Assembly: GCA_030040475.1 (NCBI GenBank)
Contig: JASHTQ010000511.1
Location: 1-15,716 of the forward strand
Source: Streptosporangiaceae bacterium
GTDB taxonomy: Bacteria; Actinomycetota; Actinomycetes; Streptosporangiales; Streptosporangiaceae
Direction: 5' to 3'
DNA length: 15,716 nt
In this document: positions 7,195-13,919 of the stretch, piece after piece
Layout of the letters: each line of letters begins with the position of its first letter
Position numbering within the stretch: the first letter of the stretch is position 1
Notes under the pieces: generated by a model
Seen by the model: the letters and a program-made list of their open reading frames with translations, nothing else
Told to the model about the DNA's origin: nothing
Database searches by the model: none
Position numbers and translations under genes: made by a program

Positions 7195-7517
7195 TCCTGG
7201 GCATCGTCGTCGGCAGCCGCGGGTTCGTCGCGCTCGGCCATGGCGGCGGCCAGCCTGGCGCGCGCGCCGTCCAGCCACTCGGCGCACACGGTGGCCAGCC
7301 GCTCGCCCCGTTCCCACAGCTCAAGCGATTGCTCCAGGGTCAGGCCGCCCGCCTCGAGGCGCTTCACGACGGCGGCCAGCTTGTCCCTGGCCTGCTCGTA
7401 CGAGAGCGCCTGAGCCGCGGCGGGCGCGGCGCCGCCGTCATCCGCGGCCCCGTGCGTGGAGGCCCCGTGCTTCGAATCCGGGCCGTCGGCCCCGTTCGCC
7501 TTCCCGCTCGTCACCAC
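7182..7517 (-). CDS. xseB: Exodeoxyribonuclease VII small subunit
   Basis: XseB is the helical small subunit that coats the XseA stalk; together they degrade single-stranded DNA to oligonucleotides. The core LSYEQARDKLAAVVKRLEAG, LTLEQSLELWERGERLATVC and WLDGARARL (about residues 38-90) is diagnostic. At 111 residues it is longer than the usual 70-80 because of an Ala/Gly-rich N-terminal extension and an acidic tail. The start is GTG at 7517 (a second GTG is adjacent). The core begins about 38 residues in, but no internal ATG offers a better start. It begins nine bases after the xseA stop, so translation is probably coupled. The stop codon overlaps the last, degenerate unit of a 14-bp repeat array. 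Confidence 0.95.
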   Translation of the reverse strand: MVTSGKANGADGPDSKHGASTHGAADDGGAAPAAAQALSYEQARDKLAAVVKRLEAGGLTLEQSLELWERGERLATVCAEWLDGARARLAAAMAERDEPAAADDDAQETPF

Positions 7518-7526
7518 CGCATCAAC

Positions 7527-8741
7527 CTACCCGTCACCGCCGGCGGACGCGCGCACGGCGAGTTGGTCCGCGGCGAACCTGATCGTCAGTTCCTCCCCTT
7601 GGCTGACCTCGGCCGCGGCCCGGACCACGCCGTTGTCTCGGTGCTGCACGATCGCGTAGCCGCGGCGCAGCGTCGAGGCAGGCGACAGGGCGAGCAGCCT
7701 GGCCCTGATGTGCGCGATGTCGTCGCTGCCCCTGGTCAGGCTGGTGCCAAGCGACAACCTGGCCCGCTGGATCAGGGCGTCCACGCGTTCGGCCTGACGC
7801 TCGACCTCGCGCACCGGGTCGGCAAGCGCCGGCCTGGACCTGATCGCGGTCAGCCACGCGGTCTCCCTGTCCAGCCAGCCGGTCACGCTCCGGCGGGCAC
7901 GCTCGCGGAACTGGACGATGAGCGCGAGCTGTTCGGCGACGTCGGGCACCACCCGCTTGGCCGCGTCCGTCGGCGTGGAGGCGCGCAGGTCGGCCACGTA
8001 GTCGAGCAGCGGCGAGTCCTGCTCATGCCCGATCGCGCTCACCACCGGCGTCCGGCACGCCGCGACGGCCCTGATCAGTTCCTCGTCGGAGAACGGCAGC
8101 AGGTCCTCCAGCGAGCCGCCGCCCCTGGCGATCACGATCACGTCCACCTCGCGGTCCTCGTCGAGCCGGCGCAGCGCATCGATGATCTCCGCGGCCGCAT
8201 ACGGTCCCTGCACCGCCGTCTGCTCGACCCGGAACCTGACCGCGGGCCAGCGCCGTCCGGCGTTCAGCAGCACGTCGCGTTGAGCCGCCGAGTCGCGACC
8301 GCAGATGAGCCCGATGACGCGGGGCAGGAAGGGGAGCGCGCGTTTTCGTTCCGGCGAGAACAGGCCCTCCGCGGCCAGCTGACGACGCAGCCGCTCCAGC
8401 CGGGCCAGCAGCTCGCCGACGCCGACCGCGCGAATCTCCAGCGCCGCCAGGGCGAACGAGCCGCGGTTGGCGTTGAAGTCCGGCCGGGCGAAGATCACCA
8501 CCCGGTCCCCGTCCGCCGGCGGCGGCTGCGCCGCGTCGAACACCTGCCGGGTGCAGATGACCCGCACCGACACCGCCGCCACCGGGTCGCGCAGGGTCAG
8601 GAACACCGTGCTGCCGCGGGCCGCGCACTCGGCGATCTGCCCCTCCACCCAGACCCGGCCCAGCCGGCCGATCCACCCCCCGACCAGCTGAAGCACGGTG
8701 CGAACGGGAACAGGAGAATCGGCCGAGGTATCCAGGGCCAC
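7527..8741 (-). CDS. xseA: Exodeoxyribonuclease VII large subunit
   Basis: XseA is the catalytic subunit of exonuclease VII. The 404-residue protein has an N-terminal OB-fold (about 13-105; VWVEGQIAECAARGSTVFLTL), the catalytic domain with IGLICGRDSAAQRDVL, VIVIARGGGSLEDLLPFSDE and SAIGHEQDSPLLDYVADLRA, a long coiled-coil stalk, and the C-terminal LSPASTLRRGYAIV motif. Length and order match the family. The start is GTG at 8741, whose G is also the last base of the upstream gene's TAG stop (TAGTG overlap). This implies translational coupling in the order hypothetical-xseA-xseB. The same order occurs at M. tuberculosis Rv1109c-Rv1107c. Confidence 0.97.
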   Translation of the reverse strand: MALDTSADSPVPVRTVLQLVGGWIGRLGRVWVEGQIAECAARGSTVFLTLRDPVAAVSVRVICTRQVFDAAQPPPADGDRVVIFARPDFNANRGSFALAALEIRAVGVGELLARLERLRRQLAAEGLFSPERKRALPFLPRVIGLICGRDSAAQRDVLLNAGRRWPAVRFRVEQTAVQGPYAAAEIIDALRRLDEDREVDVIVIARGGGSLEDLLPFSDEELIRAVAACRTPVVSAIGHEQDSPLLDYVADLRASTPTDAAKRVVPDVAEQLALIVQFRERARRSVTGWLDRETAWLTAIRSRPALADPVREVERQAERVDALIQRARLSLGTSLTRGSDDIAHIRARLLALSPASTLRRGYAIVQHRDNGVVRAAAEVSQGEELTIRFAADQLAVRASAGGDG

Positions 8742-9532
8742 TAGGCTTCGGCCTCCAGCTTGGCGATGCGCCGCTCGAACATCGTGATCACCTCGGGCCG
8801 CGCCGCGTGCCCCTGCTCGTACTGGAGCATCTGCCTGACCTGCCCGATGTCCAGGTTCCTCAGCCGCGCGCGCAGCGAAGGAACGGTCAGCTCGTCGAAG
8901 TTCGGCAGCGGCGGCCCGGAATCCGCCGGCCCGCCCGCGCCCTCCGCGACCGAGCCGGCCCCCGCGACCGAGCCGGCTTCCGCCGCCGGGCTAGCGTCCG
9001 CGGGCGGGCTAGCGTCCGCCGCCGGGCTGGCCTCCGTGGCCGGACCCGTGTCCGCGGACGCGCTGGCTTCGCCGGCCTGGCCGGCTCTCGACGCCTTGCC
9101 GGTCTTCGCCGTCTTCCCGGCCGCGCGGGCCGCGGCATCGGCGCCACCGAGCAGCCGGACGTTGCCGGTCTTGTCGAAGTCCCTGGCCTTGGGAACCCTC
9201 GGGGTGCTCGACGGCCCGGCGGCCGCCGGGTCCTGCGGGGCCGCCGCGGCCTTGGAAGTCCTGCTGGCCTTTGGCGTCTCGGTCGCGGCCGGCTCCGCCG
9301 GTTGCCGCGCCGCGGGAACGCTGTCCGCCGGCGCGTCCGTGACGGTGACGGATTCCTGCGGCACCGTCCCGGTCGCCTCGGGCGTGCGTGCCCGGGGCAC
9401 GTCGGTGCCCGCGGGCGTCTTGTTCCTGAGCTTGTCCGTGATGAGCAGCAGTTGGCCGATCCCGGCGAATACGCCGCGCAACGCCTGAGCTGGGACTTCC
9501 TTGAGCCGATCACTGACCTGCGGGACGCGCAT
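8741..9532 (-). CDS. Hypothetical protein upstream of xseA with low-complexity linker and conserved C-terminal helical domain
   Basis: From the ATG at 9532 (GAGGGAGA ribosome binding site just upstream) the product has 263 residues. The N-terminal 40 are amphipathic (RVPQVSDRLKEVPAQALRGV, then FAGIGQLLLITDKL). The middle (about 40-205) is Ala/Pro/Ser/Thr-rich and disordered, including seven hexapeptide repeats. The last 55 (LPNFDELTVPSLRARLRNLD and beyond) form a compact helical domain. I associate that domain with actinobacterial hypotheticals next to xseA, possibly DUF8129, unchecked. Position matches Rv1109c of M. tuberculosis. Some relatives are labelled lipid droplet-associated, which the amphipathic N-terminus would allow but does not prove. 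It overlaps xseA by one base, so it is the first gene of the exonuclease VII operon. Confidence 0.8.
   Translation of the reverse strand: MRVPQVSDRLKEVPAQALRGVFAGIGQLLLITDKLRNKTPAGTDVPRARTPEATGTVPQESVTVTDAPADSVPAARQPAEPAATETPKASRTSKAAAAPQDPAAAGPSSTPRVPKARDFDKTGNVRLLGGADAAARAAGKTAKTGKASRAGQAGEASASADTGPATEASPAADASPPADASPAAEAGSVAGAGSVAEGAGGPADSGPPLPNFDELTVPSLRARLRNLDIGQVRQMLQYEQGHAARPEVITMFERRIAKLEAEA
8946..9071 (-). repeat. Seven in-frame 18-bp repeats encoding hexapeptides
   Basis: The segment divides into seven consecutive 18-mers. The best pairs are 8946-8963/8964-8981 (GCGACCGAGCCGGC...) and 8982-8999/9000-9017/9018-9035 (each containing GGGCTRGCSTCC). On the minus strand they encode ASASAD, TGPATE, ASPAAD, ASPPAD, ASPAAE, AGSVAG and AGSVAE. 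It is a slippage-prone linker inside the gene upstream of xseA. Confidence 0.8.
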
Positions 9533-9853
9533 GTCACACTCTCCCTCGATGACGGGCGCCTCTGGCACCCGGGCAGGAGCGCCGGTACATCGCTATTCGT
9601 CAGCGCGTGTTCCCTGCCGGGTAATCTTCGCGCCTTCTGCTGGCCGGCCGCAACAACCGCCGTCGCGGCCGGCCCAGGACGGCGATGCCTTCGCCGCCGG
9701 ACCGCCCGCCCGTTCGCCGTGAATTGATGTCGCGCAAAAACCATATATTCCGCCGTAGCGTCAGATTATCTGCCTTTATGAAAACGGCGGGCAGCGGCTA
9801 CCCGTGACGACTAGTTGCATAACGCTCGCCGTGCTTGCGCTAGGCTACCTGGC
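9533..9853. other. Divergent intergenic region with AT-rich patch
   Basis: This 321-bp gap separates the xse operon from the TylF-like gene. I see no coding region with a convincing start. Bases 9721-9780 are about 43% G+C, far below the surroundings. They contain the palindrome CAGAT-T-ATCTG (9762-9772). Several TANNNT matches on the minus strand (TATGGT, TAATCT) could serve the xse operon, but none is close to its start. Confidence 0.6.
9841..9846 (+). promoter_or_regulatory. Leaderless promoter -10 of the TylF-like gene
   Basis: TAGGCT ends seven bases before the ATG at 9854, with no ribosome binding site between, so the transcript probably begins at the start codon. TTGCAT (9815-9820) is a possible -35 at a long 20-bp spacing. 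Confidence 0.5.
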
Positions 9854-10654
9854 ATGAACAGAATCACCGCCATTATTATGTCACCGCAGGTGCAACGCCT
9901 GTGCACGCCGATTTACAAGCAAATCAAGCAAGGCCCTAAGCGGGGCTTTGGCCAGCGGCTGCGTCGCGAATTCCCCGATTATGACGACCACGTTATTGAG
10001 ACAATATGTCGGGTACGTCGCGCCACGATGACCAGCCCGCAGTGCGTGGCGGCGCTCTGCCAGGCCGTCAGGTACATCGTCCGCGGCAACGTGCCAGGCG
10101 CGGTGGTTGAGTGCGGGGTCTGGAGGGGCGGCAGCATGATGGCCGTCGCCCGCACGCTGCAGCAACTCAACGCCACCCGCGAGCTGTACCTGTTCGACAC
10201 CTTTTCCGGCATGACGGCGCCGACCGACGCAGACAAGACCCAGTCCGGCAGGCTGGCCGTCAACCGGCTGGGGCCGGCCACCCTCAAGCACCTTGAGGTC
10301 TCGCTGGATGCGGTGGCGGCGAACATGGCATCGACGGGCTACAGCGACGCTCGTACCCATTACGTGCGCGGGCCAGTCGAGGAGACCCTCCCGGGTGCCG
10401 CGCCAGAAAACATCGCGCTGCTGCGGCTGGATACCGACTGGTATGAGTCGACCCGGCACGAACTGCAGACCCTGTTCCCGCGGCTGTCGCCCGGCGGGAT
10501 CCTGATCATCGACGACTACGGCGACTGGCAGGGCGCCAAGCTGGCCGTCGACGAGTACTTTGCGGAGACAGCGGTGTTCCTCAACCGGATCGACTACACC
10601 GCCCGGCTGATGGTCAAGCCCGCTGCGGCGCTGGCAGGCCAGCTAAGCGGTTAG
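9854..10654 (+). CDS. TylF/MycF-family SAM-dependent O-methyltransferase
   Basis: The 266-residue protein matches the TylF/MycF macrocin O-methyltransferase family, which methylates sugar hydroxyls using SAM and Mg2+. Visible motifs are the SAM-binding VVECGVWRGGSMM (84-96), LYLFDTFSGM (111-120), LRLDTDWYEST (190-200) and GGILIIDDYGDW (214-225). D193, D220 and D221 sit where the family's metal ligands occur. No other sugar or polyketide gene is nearby, so the substrate is unknown; a cell-surface glycan or glycolipid is plausible. The ATG at 9854 is favoured by a -10 box at leaderless distance. The first 56 codons include AGA, ATA, TCA and GTA; I count 35 of 56 ending in G/C, less than later in the gene, suggesting transfer. 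Placed 23 bp before ispH, it interrupts an otherwise conserved order. Confidence 0.87.
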   Translation: MNRITAIIMSPQVQRLCTPIYKQIKQGPKRGFGQRLRREFPDYDDHVIETICRVRRATMTSPQCVAALCQAVRYIVRGNVPGAVVECGVWRGGSMMAVARTLQQLNATRELYLFDTFSGMTAPTDADKTQSGRLAVNRLGPATLKHLEVSLDAVAANMASTGYSDARTHYVRGPVEETLPGAAPENIALLRLDTDWYESTRHELQTLFPRLSPGGILIIDDYGDWQGAKLAVDEYFAETAVFLNRIDYTARLMVKPAAALAGQLSG

Positions 10655-10665
10655 GGACCCTCTGA

Positions 10666-10671
10666 TACGTT
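10666..10671 (+). promoter_or_regulatory. Leaderless promoter -10 of ispH
   Basis: TACGTT ends six bases before the GTG at 10678, in the 23-bp gap after the TylF-like gene. ispH therefore seems to have its own leaderless promoter independent of the upstream insertion. No -35 is obvious. Confidence 0.45.
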
Positions 10672-10677
10672 CGAAGT

Positions 10678-11670
10678 GTGACCGGCACGAAAGCCTCAGC
10701 TCAGTCCAACCCGCGACGTGTCCTGCTCGCCAAGCCGCGTGGCTACTGCGCCGGCGTCGACCGGGCGGTGCAGGCGGTCGAGATGGCGCTGGACAAGTTC
10801 GGGCCGCCCGTCTACGTGCGCAGGCAGATCGTGCACAACACGTTCGTCGTCAGCTCGCTGGAGAAGCGCGGCGCGATCTTCGTCACGGAGGTTGACGAGG
10901 TGCCGCGAGGCGCGCTCGTGGTGTTCTCCGCGCACGGCATCGCGCCGGAGGTGCGCGCGGACGCGGAACGCCGCGGGCTTCGCGCCATCGACGCGACCTG
11001 CCCGCTCGTCACCAAGGTGCACAACGAGGCGCGCCGGTTCGCGGCCAAGGACTACGACATCCTGCTGGTCGGCCATGGCGGGCACGAGGAGGTCGTCGGC
11101 ACCACCGGCGAGGCGCCGGCCAGCATCCGGCTGGTCGAGAGCGCCGACCAGGCCGCGGACGTCGAGGTCCGAGACCCGTCCCGGGTGGTCTGGCTGTCCC
11201 AGACCACGCTGTCCGTGGACGAGACCGCGCAGACCGTCAGCGCGCTGCGGGAGCGGTTCCCGGCACTGCTGGACCCGCCGAGCGACGACATCTGCTACGC
11301 GACGCAGAACCGCCAGGCCGCGGTCAAGGTCATCGCCGGGCAGGCGGACCTGGTCCTCGTGGTGGGCTCGGCGAACTCCTCCAACTCAGTCCGGCTCGTC
11401 GAGGTGGCAAAGGACCACGGGGCGCCCGCCGCCTACCTGGTGGACGACGCAGGCGAGATCGAGGCGCGCTGGCTGGACGGAGCCGCGACGATCGGCGTGA
11501 CCAGCGGGGCTTCGGTGCCCGAGGAACTGGTCGCCGCGGTGCTCGGGAAGCTCGCAGGCTACGGGTTCGGTGCCGTGGAGGAAGTGGAGGCGGTGGAGGA
11601 GCACATGACGTTCGCGCTCCCGCGCGAGCTGCGTACCGCCGCGGTCGGCGGCTCCCGCCAAGCCGGCTGA
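10678..11670 (+). CDS. ispH: 4-hydroxy-3-methylbut-2-enyl diphosphate reductase
   Basis: IspH (LytB) carries out the last step of the MEP pathway, reducing HMBPP to IPP and DMAPP with a [4Fe-4S] cluster. The three cluster cysteines are all present: C24 in [10 protein letters not shown]108 in [11 protein letters not shown] and C206 in [11 protein letters not shown]. Substrate-binding motifs are also clear: [18 protein letters not shown] (81-87), [14 protein letters not shown] (132-145), [17 protein letters not shown] and TSGASVPE. The 330-residue length is normal. GTG at 10678 has no ribosome binding site, but a -10 box sits at leaderless distance. The 3' 341 bp are covered on the other strand by the extended DUF6542 frame. 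Confidence 0.97.
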   Translation: MTGTKASAQSNPRRVLLAKPRGYCAGVDRAVQAVEMALDKFGPPVYVRRQIVHNTFVVSSLEKRGAIFVTEVDEVPRGALVVFSAHGIAPEVRADAERRGLRAIDATCPLVTKVHNEARRFAAKDYDILLVGHGGHEEVVGTTGEAPASIRLVESADQAADVEVRDPSRVVWLSQTTLSVDETAQTVSALRERFPALLDPPSDDICYATQNRQAAVKVIAGQADLVLVVGSANSSNSVRLVEVAKDHGAPAAYLVDDAGEIEARWLDGAATIGVTSGASVPEELVAAVLGKLAGYGFGAVEEVEAVEEHMTFALPRELRTAAVGGSRQAG

Positions 11671-12427
11671 CCCGGCCCGTACAGCCGGATAACCTCCGCC
11701 GCACCCACCGTTCGTTCCCGGCCGTCCGCGACGGCCGGACATCGCGAACCGCCGCGCGCAGGTCGCCGGTCAGCACCGAGGGAAGCCGTGGCCGCCCGGG
11801 GCGCCAGCCCCGGCCGAACGCGATCGCGACCGTCAGCCCGGTCCCGAGGAACAGCCACGGGGCCGAGGTGGCCAGGATGACCAGGATGCCCTCGGCAGTC
11901 GCGAAGCCGCCCGACGCGGTGAGCACCTGGGCAAATACGTCCGCGGCGAGGAAGGTAAGCGGCGGGCTTACCACGACGATGCGCAGCCCGCCCGGCCGGG
12001 TGTAGCGGGTGACCGCCCCGCAGGCCAACAAGAAGATCGCGTCGCCGAGCGCGCTCCACCCAGTCAAGGCCGCGAACAGCAGGCCGAGGAAGGTCGCCCC
12101 GAACAGGACCACGACCGCGCCGCGCCCGGTGAGCCTGATCGACGCCGATCCGCGCGGCCCGGGACGCACGGGACGCCCCGCGCGCGGACTTTCCGCGGGC
12201 CGCGTGGTGCCTGAGGGGCCAGCAGGACGTGCGGAACTCGGCGTGCCTGCAGGACGTGCGGGGCGGGACGCGCCCGCGGGACGTGCGGGACTCGAGGTGC
12301 CGACGGGCCGCGCGGGAGCGCCGGACCCAGCGGGAGCGCCGGGTCCAGCGGGAGCGCCGGGGCGCGCGGGACCCACGGGAGGGGCCGGCCGGCGCGCCTC
12401 CGCCCTGGCGTTTGCGCTGTGGCTCAT
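11330..12427 (-). CDS. DUF6542-like membrane protein; 3' end of reading frame doubtful
   Basis: The start is firm: ATG at 12427 overlaps the rmuC stop as ATGA. Residues 1-97 are a Pro/Ala/Arg-rich disordered region with an 18-bp repeat. Four hydrophobic segments follow (about 103-121, 124-140, 147-170, 179-205), matching the small four-helix DUF6542 proteins encoded between ispH and ychF (compare Rv1111c). Known relatives end shortly after the last helix. Here, after [20 protein letters not shown] (about 205-224), no stop appears. The frame passes through a strong hairpin, a rare TTA codon (11690-11692) and 341 bp antisense to ispH before ending at 11330, for 365 residues. The last 120-odd residues are Arg/Pro-rich and look like non-coding antisense. 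A lost stop or frameshift near 11680-11750 is likely. Function is unknown. Confidence 0.6.
   Translation of the reverse strand: MSHSANARAEARRPAPPVGPARPGAPAGPGAPAGSGAPARPVGTSSPARPAGASRPARPAGTPSSARPAGPSGTTRPAESPRAGRPVRPGPRGSASIRLTGRGAVVVLFGATFLGLLFAALTGWSALGDAIFLLACGAVTRYTRPGGLRIVVVSPPLTFLAADVFAQVLTASGGFATAEGILVILATSAPWLFLGTGLTVAIAFGRGWRPGRPRLPSVLTGDLRAAVRDVRPSRTAGNERWVRRRLSGCTGRVSRLGGSRRPRRYAARAGARTSCAPPPPPLPPRHRTRSLRASRAPRRPVPRAPKPRWSRRSSRLRPASAPRSRLRRPPGRRRAPRGPLPPRRAGLSWRSSPSPPRGPGPPARR
11718..11738. terminator. Strong stem-loop 48 bp after ispH
   Basis: CCGGCCGTC (11718-11726) and GACGGCCGG (11730-11738) form a perfect 9-bp, very G+C-rich stem with a 3-nt loop. It lies where the ispH transcript should end and probably serves both converging transcripts. 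That implies the DUF6542 gene should stop before or near it. Confidence 0.6.
12312..12365 (-). repeat. Three 18-bp repeats in the DUF6542 N-terminal linker
   Basis: Units 12312-12329, 12330-12347 and 12348-12365 each start GCGGGAGCGCCGG and encode [12 protein letters not shown] and GAPARP on the minus strand. Looser GGACGTGCGG copies flank them (12223-12286). This is expansion of a disordered linker. Confidence 0.75.
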
Positions 12428-13683
12428 CGAGCCGCACGCACCAGCCCGACCCGGCGGTCGATCTGCGCAGCCTCGGCATCGGCAGGCTCGTCTGGCTCCG
12501 CCACCAGTTCCGGCGCGGACAGGCCCCTGGTCGTCTCCGGCACCGACCCTGGCGCGGCCAGCTCGCCATCCACGACGCCGAACTCGTTCAGCTTCCGCGC
12601 GCTCACCAGCACCCGGCTCTCCAGTGACCCGACGGCCTGGTTGTACGCGGTCACCGAGGCGGTCAGCGAGCGGCCGAGACGGTCCACGTGACGCCCCAGC
12701 CCGGCCAGCCGGTCGTACAGCTCCCGGCCCAGGTCGAAGACGGCGCGCGCGTTCTGCGACAGCGCCTCCTGCTGCCAGGCGTACTGCGCGGTGCGCAGCA
12801 TCGTGATCAGCGTGGTCGGCGTCGCGATGTGCACCCGGCGGGCCAGCGCGTACTCCAGCAGTTCCGGCTCCCGTTCCAGCGCCGGGGCGAGGAACGCCTC
12901 GCCGGGAATGAACAGGATCACGAACTCGGGCGACGGGCTCAGCGCCGCCCAGTAGGCCTTGCCTGCCAGCCGGTCGACGTGCTCCTTCAGATGCCGCGCG
13001 TGCGCGTCAAGCCGCGCCGAACGCACCTGGTCATCAACGGCCTCCGCCGCCTCAAGGTACGCGGCGAGCGACACCTTGGAGTCCACCACGATGTTCTTGC
13101 CGCCGGCCAGCCTGACCACCATGTCCGGCCGCACCGTCCCGTCCGCGGCCGCCACCGAGACCTGCTCCTCGAAGTCGCAGCGGGCGGTCATCCCGGCCAG
13201 CTCGACCACCCGGTGCAGCTGCAGCTCGCCCCACCGGCCCCTGGCCTCGGGCCGCCGCAGCGCGGTGACGAGCTGCTGGGTCTGCGCCCGCAGCTGCTCG
13301 GAGGCGTGCCGCGCGATCGCGACCTGCTCGGCGAGCGCCGCGTGCGACTGCACCCTGGCCGCGTCGGACTCCCGCAGCTGCGACTCGACCCGGGCCAGGG
13401 TCTCCCGGAGCGGCTCGACCAGGTGCTCGACCGCGGCACGCCGAACGTCGAGCTCGCTAGCCGCCCGGGAGTTCGCGGCCTGCAGCCGCCCCTCGGCGAC
13501 CTGGAGGAACCGCGCCGTGCTCGCGTCGAGCGCCTGCGCGGACAGCGCCGCGAAACGATCGCCGAGCTGGTCGTTCAGGTCCGCGGCCGCGGACGGCACC
13601 CGGCCACGGGCGTACAGGTATCCGAGAGCTGCCCCGATGAGTATCCCGAGCAGCAGTCCGACAACCAACGAGACTGCACTCAT
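12424..13683 (-). CDS. rmuC: DNA recombination protein RmuC
   Basis: The 419-residue protein starts with one membrane-spanning segment (SAVSLVVGLLLGILIGAALG, about 2-24). A long coiled coil follows to about residue 150, then the RmuC nuclease-like domain: GRWGELQLHRVVELAGM, PDMVVRLAGGKNIVVDSKVS, FVILFIPGEAFLAPAL and IATPTTLITMLRTAQYAWQQE. The order and motifs are those of RmuC, which limits inversions at short repeats. ATG at 13683 places the membrane segment at the very N-terminus; an in-frame start 45 bases upstream would add an uncharacteristic leader. The stop overlaps the DUF6542 start (ATGA), so the two form a coupled operon. The membrane location is predicted from the hydrophobic segment. 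Confidence 0.95.
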   Translation of the reverse strand: MSAVSLVVGLLLGILIGAALGYLYARGRVPSAAADLNDQLGDRFAALSAQALDASTARFLQVAEGRLQAANSRAASELDVRRAAVEHLVEPLRETLARVESQLRESDAARVQSHAALAEQVAIARHASEQLRAQTQQLVTALRRPEARGRWGELQLHRVVELAGMTARCDFEEQVSVAAADGTVRPDMVVRLAGGKNIVVDSKVSLAAYLEAAEAVDDQVRSARLDAHARHLKEHVDRLAGKAYWAALSPSPEFVILFIPGEAFLAPALEREPELLEYALARRVHIATPTTLITMLRTAQYAWQQEALSQNARAVFDLGRELYDRLAGLGRHVDRLGRSLTASVTAYNQAVGSLESRVLVSARKLNEFGVVDGELAAPGSVPETTRGLSAPELVAEPDEPADAEAAQIDRRVGLVRAAR

Positions 13684-13781
13684 ATGCACCGATGATCTCA
13701 CCGTGAGTGCTGAACCCCCAGGCGACACGCCCTGCGCGGGACATAAACACCGAGTGCGGAAACAGCATCAGCAGCCCAACG

Positions 13782-13817
13782 CGACACAGACGGCGACACA
13801 GGCAGCGACACGGGCAC
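13782..13817. repeat. Three 12-bp tandem repeats upstream of rmuC
   Basis: CGACACAGACGG (13782-13793), CGACACAGGCAG (13794-13805) and CGACACGGGCAC (13806-13817) form a short tandem array. It lies in the 236-bp gap (13684-13919) between the desulfurase-like gene and rmuC. The gap otherwise holds only the stem at 13875-13891; short Arg/His- or Cys-rich frames across it look accidental. Confidence 0.6.
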
Positions 13818-13874
13818 AACGGGCGACATGGCCGGTGGCCGCCCGTCTTCCTCGCCGCCGCCCGCGCGGTGATC

Positions 13875-13891
13875 GTGCGCAAGACGCGCAC
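13875..13891 (-). terminator. Candidate stem-loop after the MOCOS-like gene
   Basis: GTGCGC (13875-13880) and GCGCAC (13886-13891) form a 6-bp stem with a 5-nt loop, about 30 bases past the stop of the MOCOS-like gene. A T6 run on the minus strand lies before the stem rather than after it, so this is a weak terminator call. Confidence 0.35.
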
Positions 13892-13919
13892 CACGGCCCG
13901 TTCCGACTAAAAAATACGG

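Noticed and set aside
7329..8744. 471-residue plus-strand frame opposite xseA/xseB
   Set aside because: Its Arg/Gly/Asp-rich composition is what antisense of a high-GC gene gives, and xseA and xseB motifs are unambiguous on the other strand.
9533..9720. Possible extra small gene before the xse operon leader gene
   Set aside because: Frames there are Arg-rich continuations of shadows, and the strong ribosome binding site at the ATG at 9532 sets the gene start.
9854..11670. TylF-like gene plus ispH as a natural-product or isoprenoid cluster
   Set aside because: ispH is in its usual core position and no other tailoring or scaffold genes are present; proximity alone does not support a cluster.
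13457..13894. Small Cys/Arg-rich frame upstream of rmuC
   Set aside because: Its Cys-rich part is a by-product of the 12-bp repeats, the frame runs into rmuC in a different frame, and no ribosome binding site supports it.
13707..13910. His/Arg-rich plus-strand short frame
   Set aside because: The CGACAC repeats read in this frame give the His/Arg pattern; no start signal or homology is apparent.
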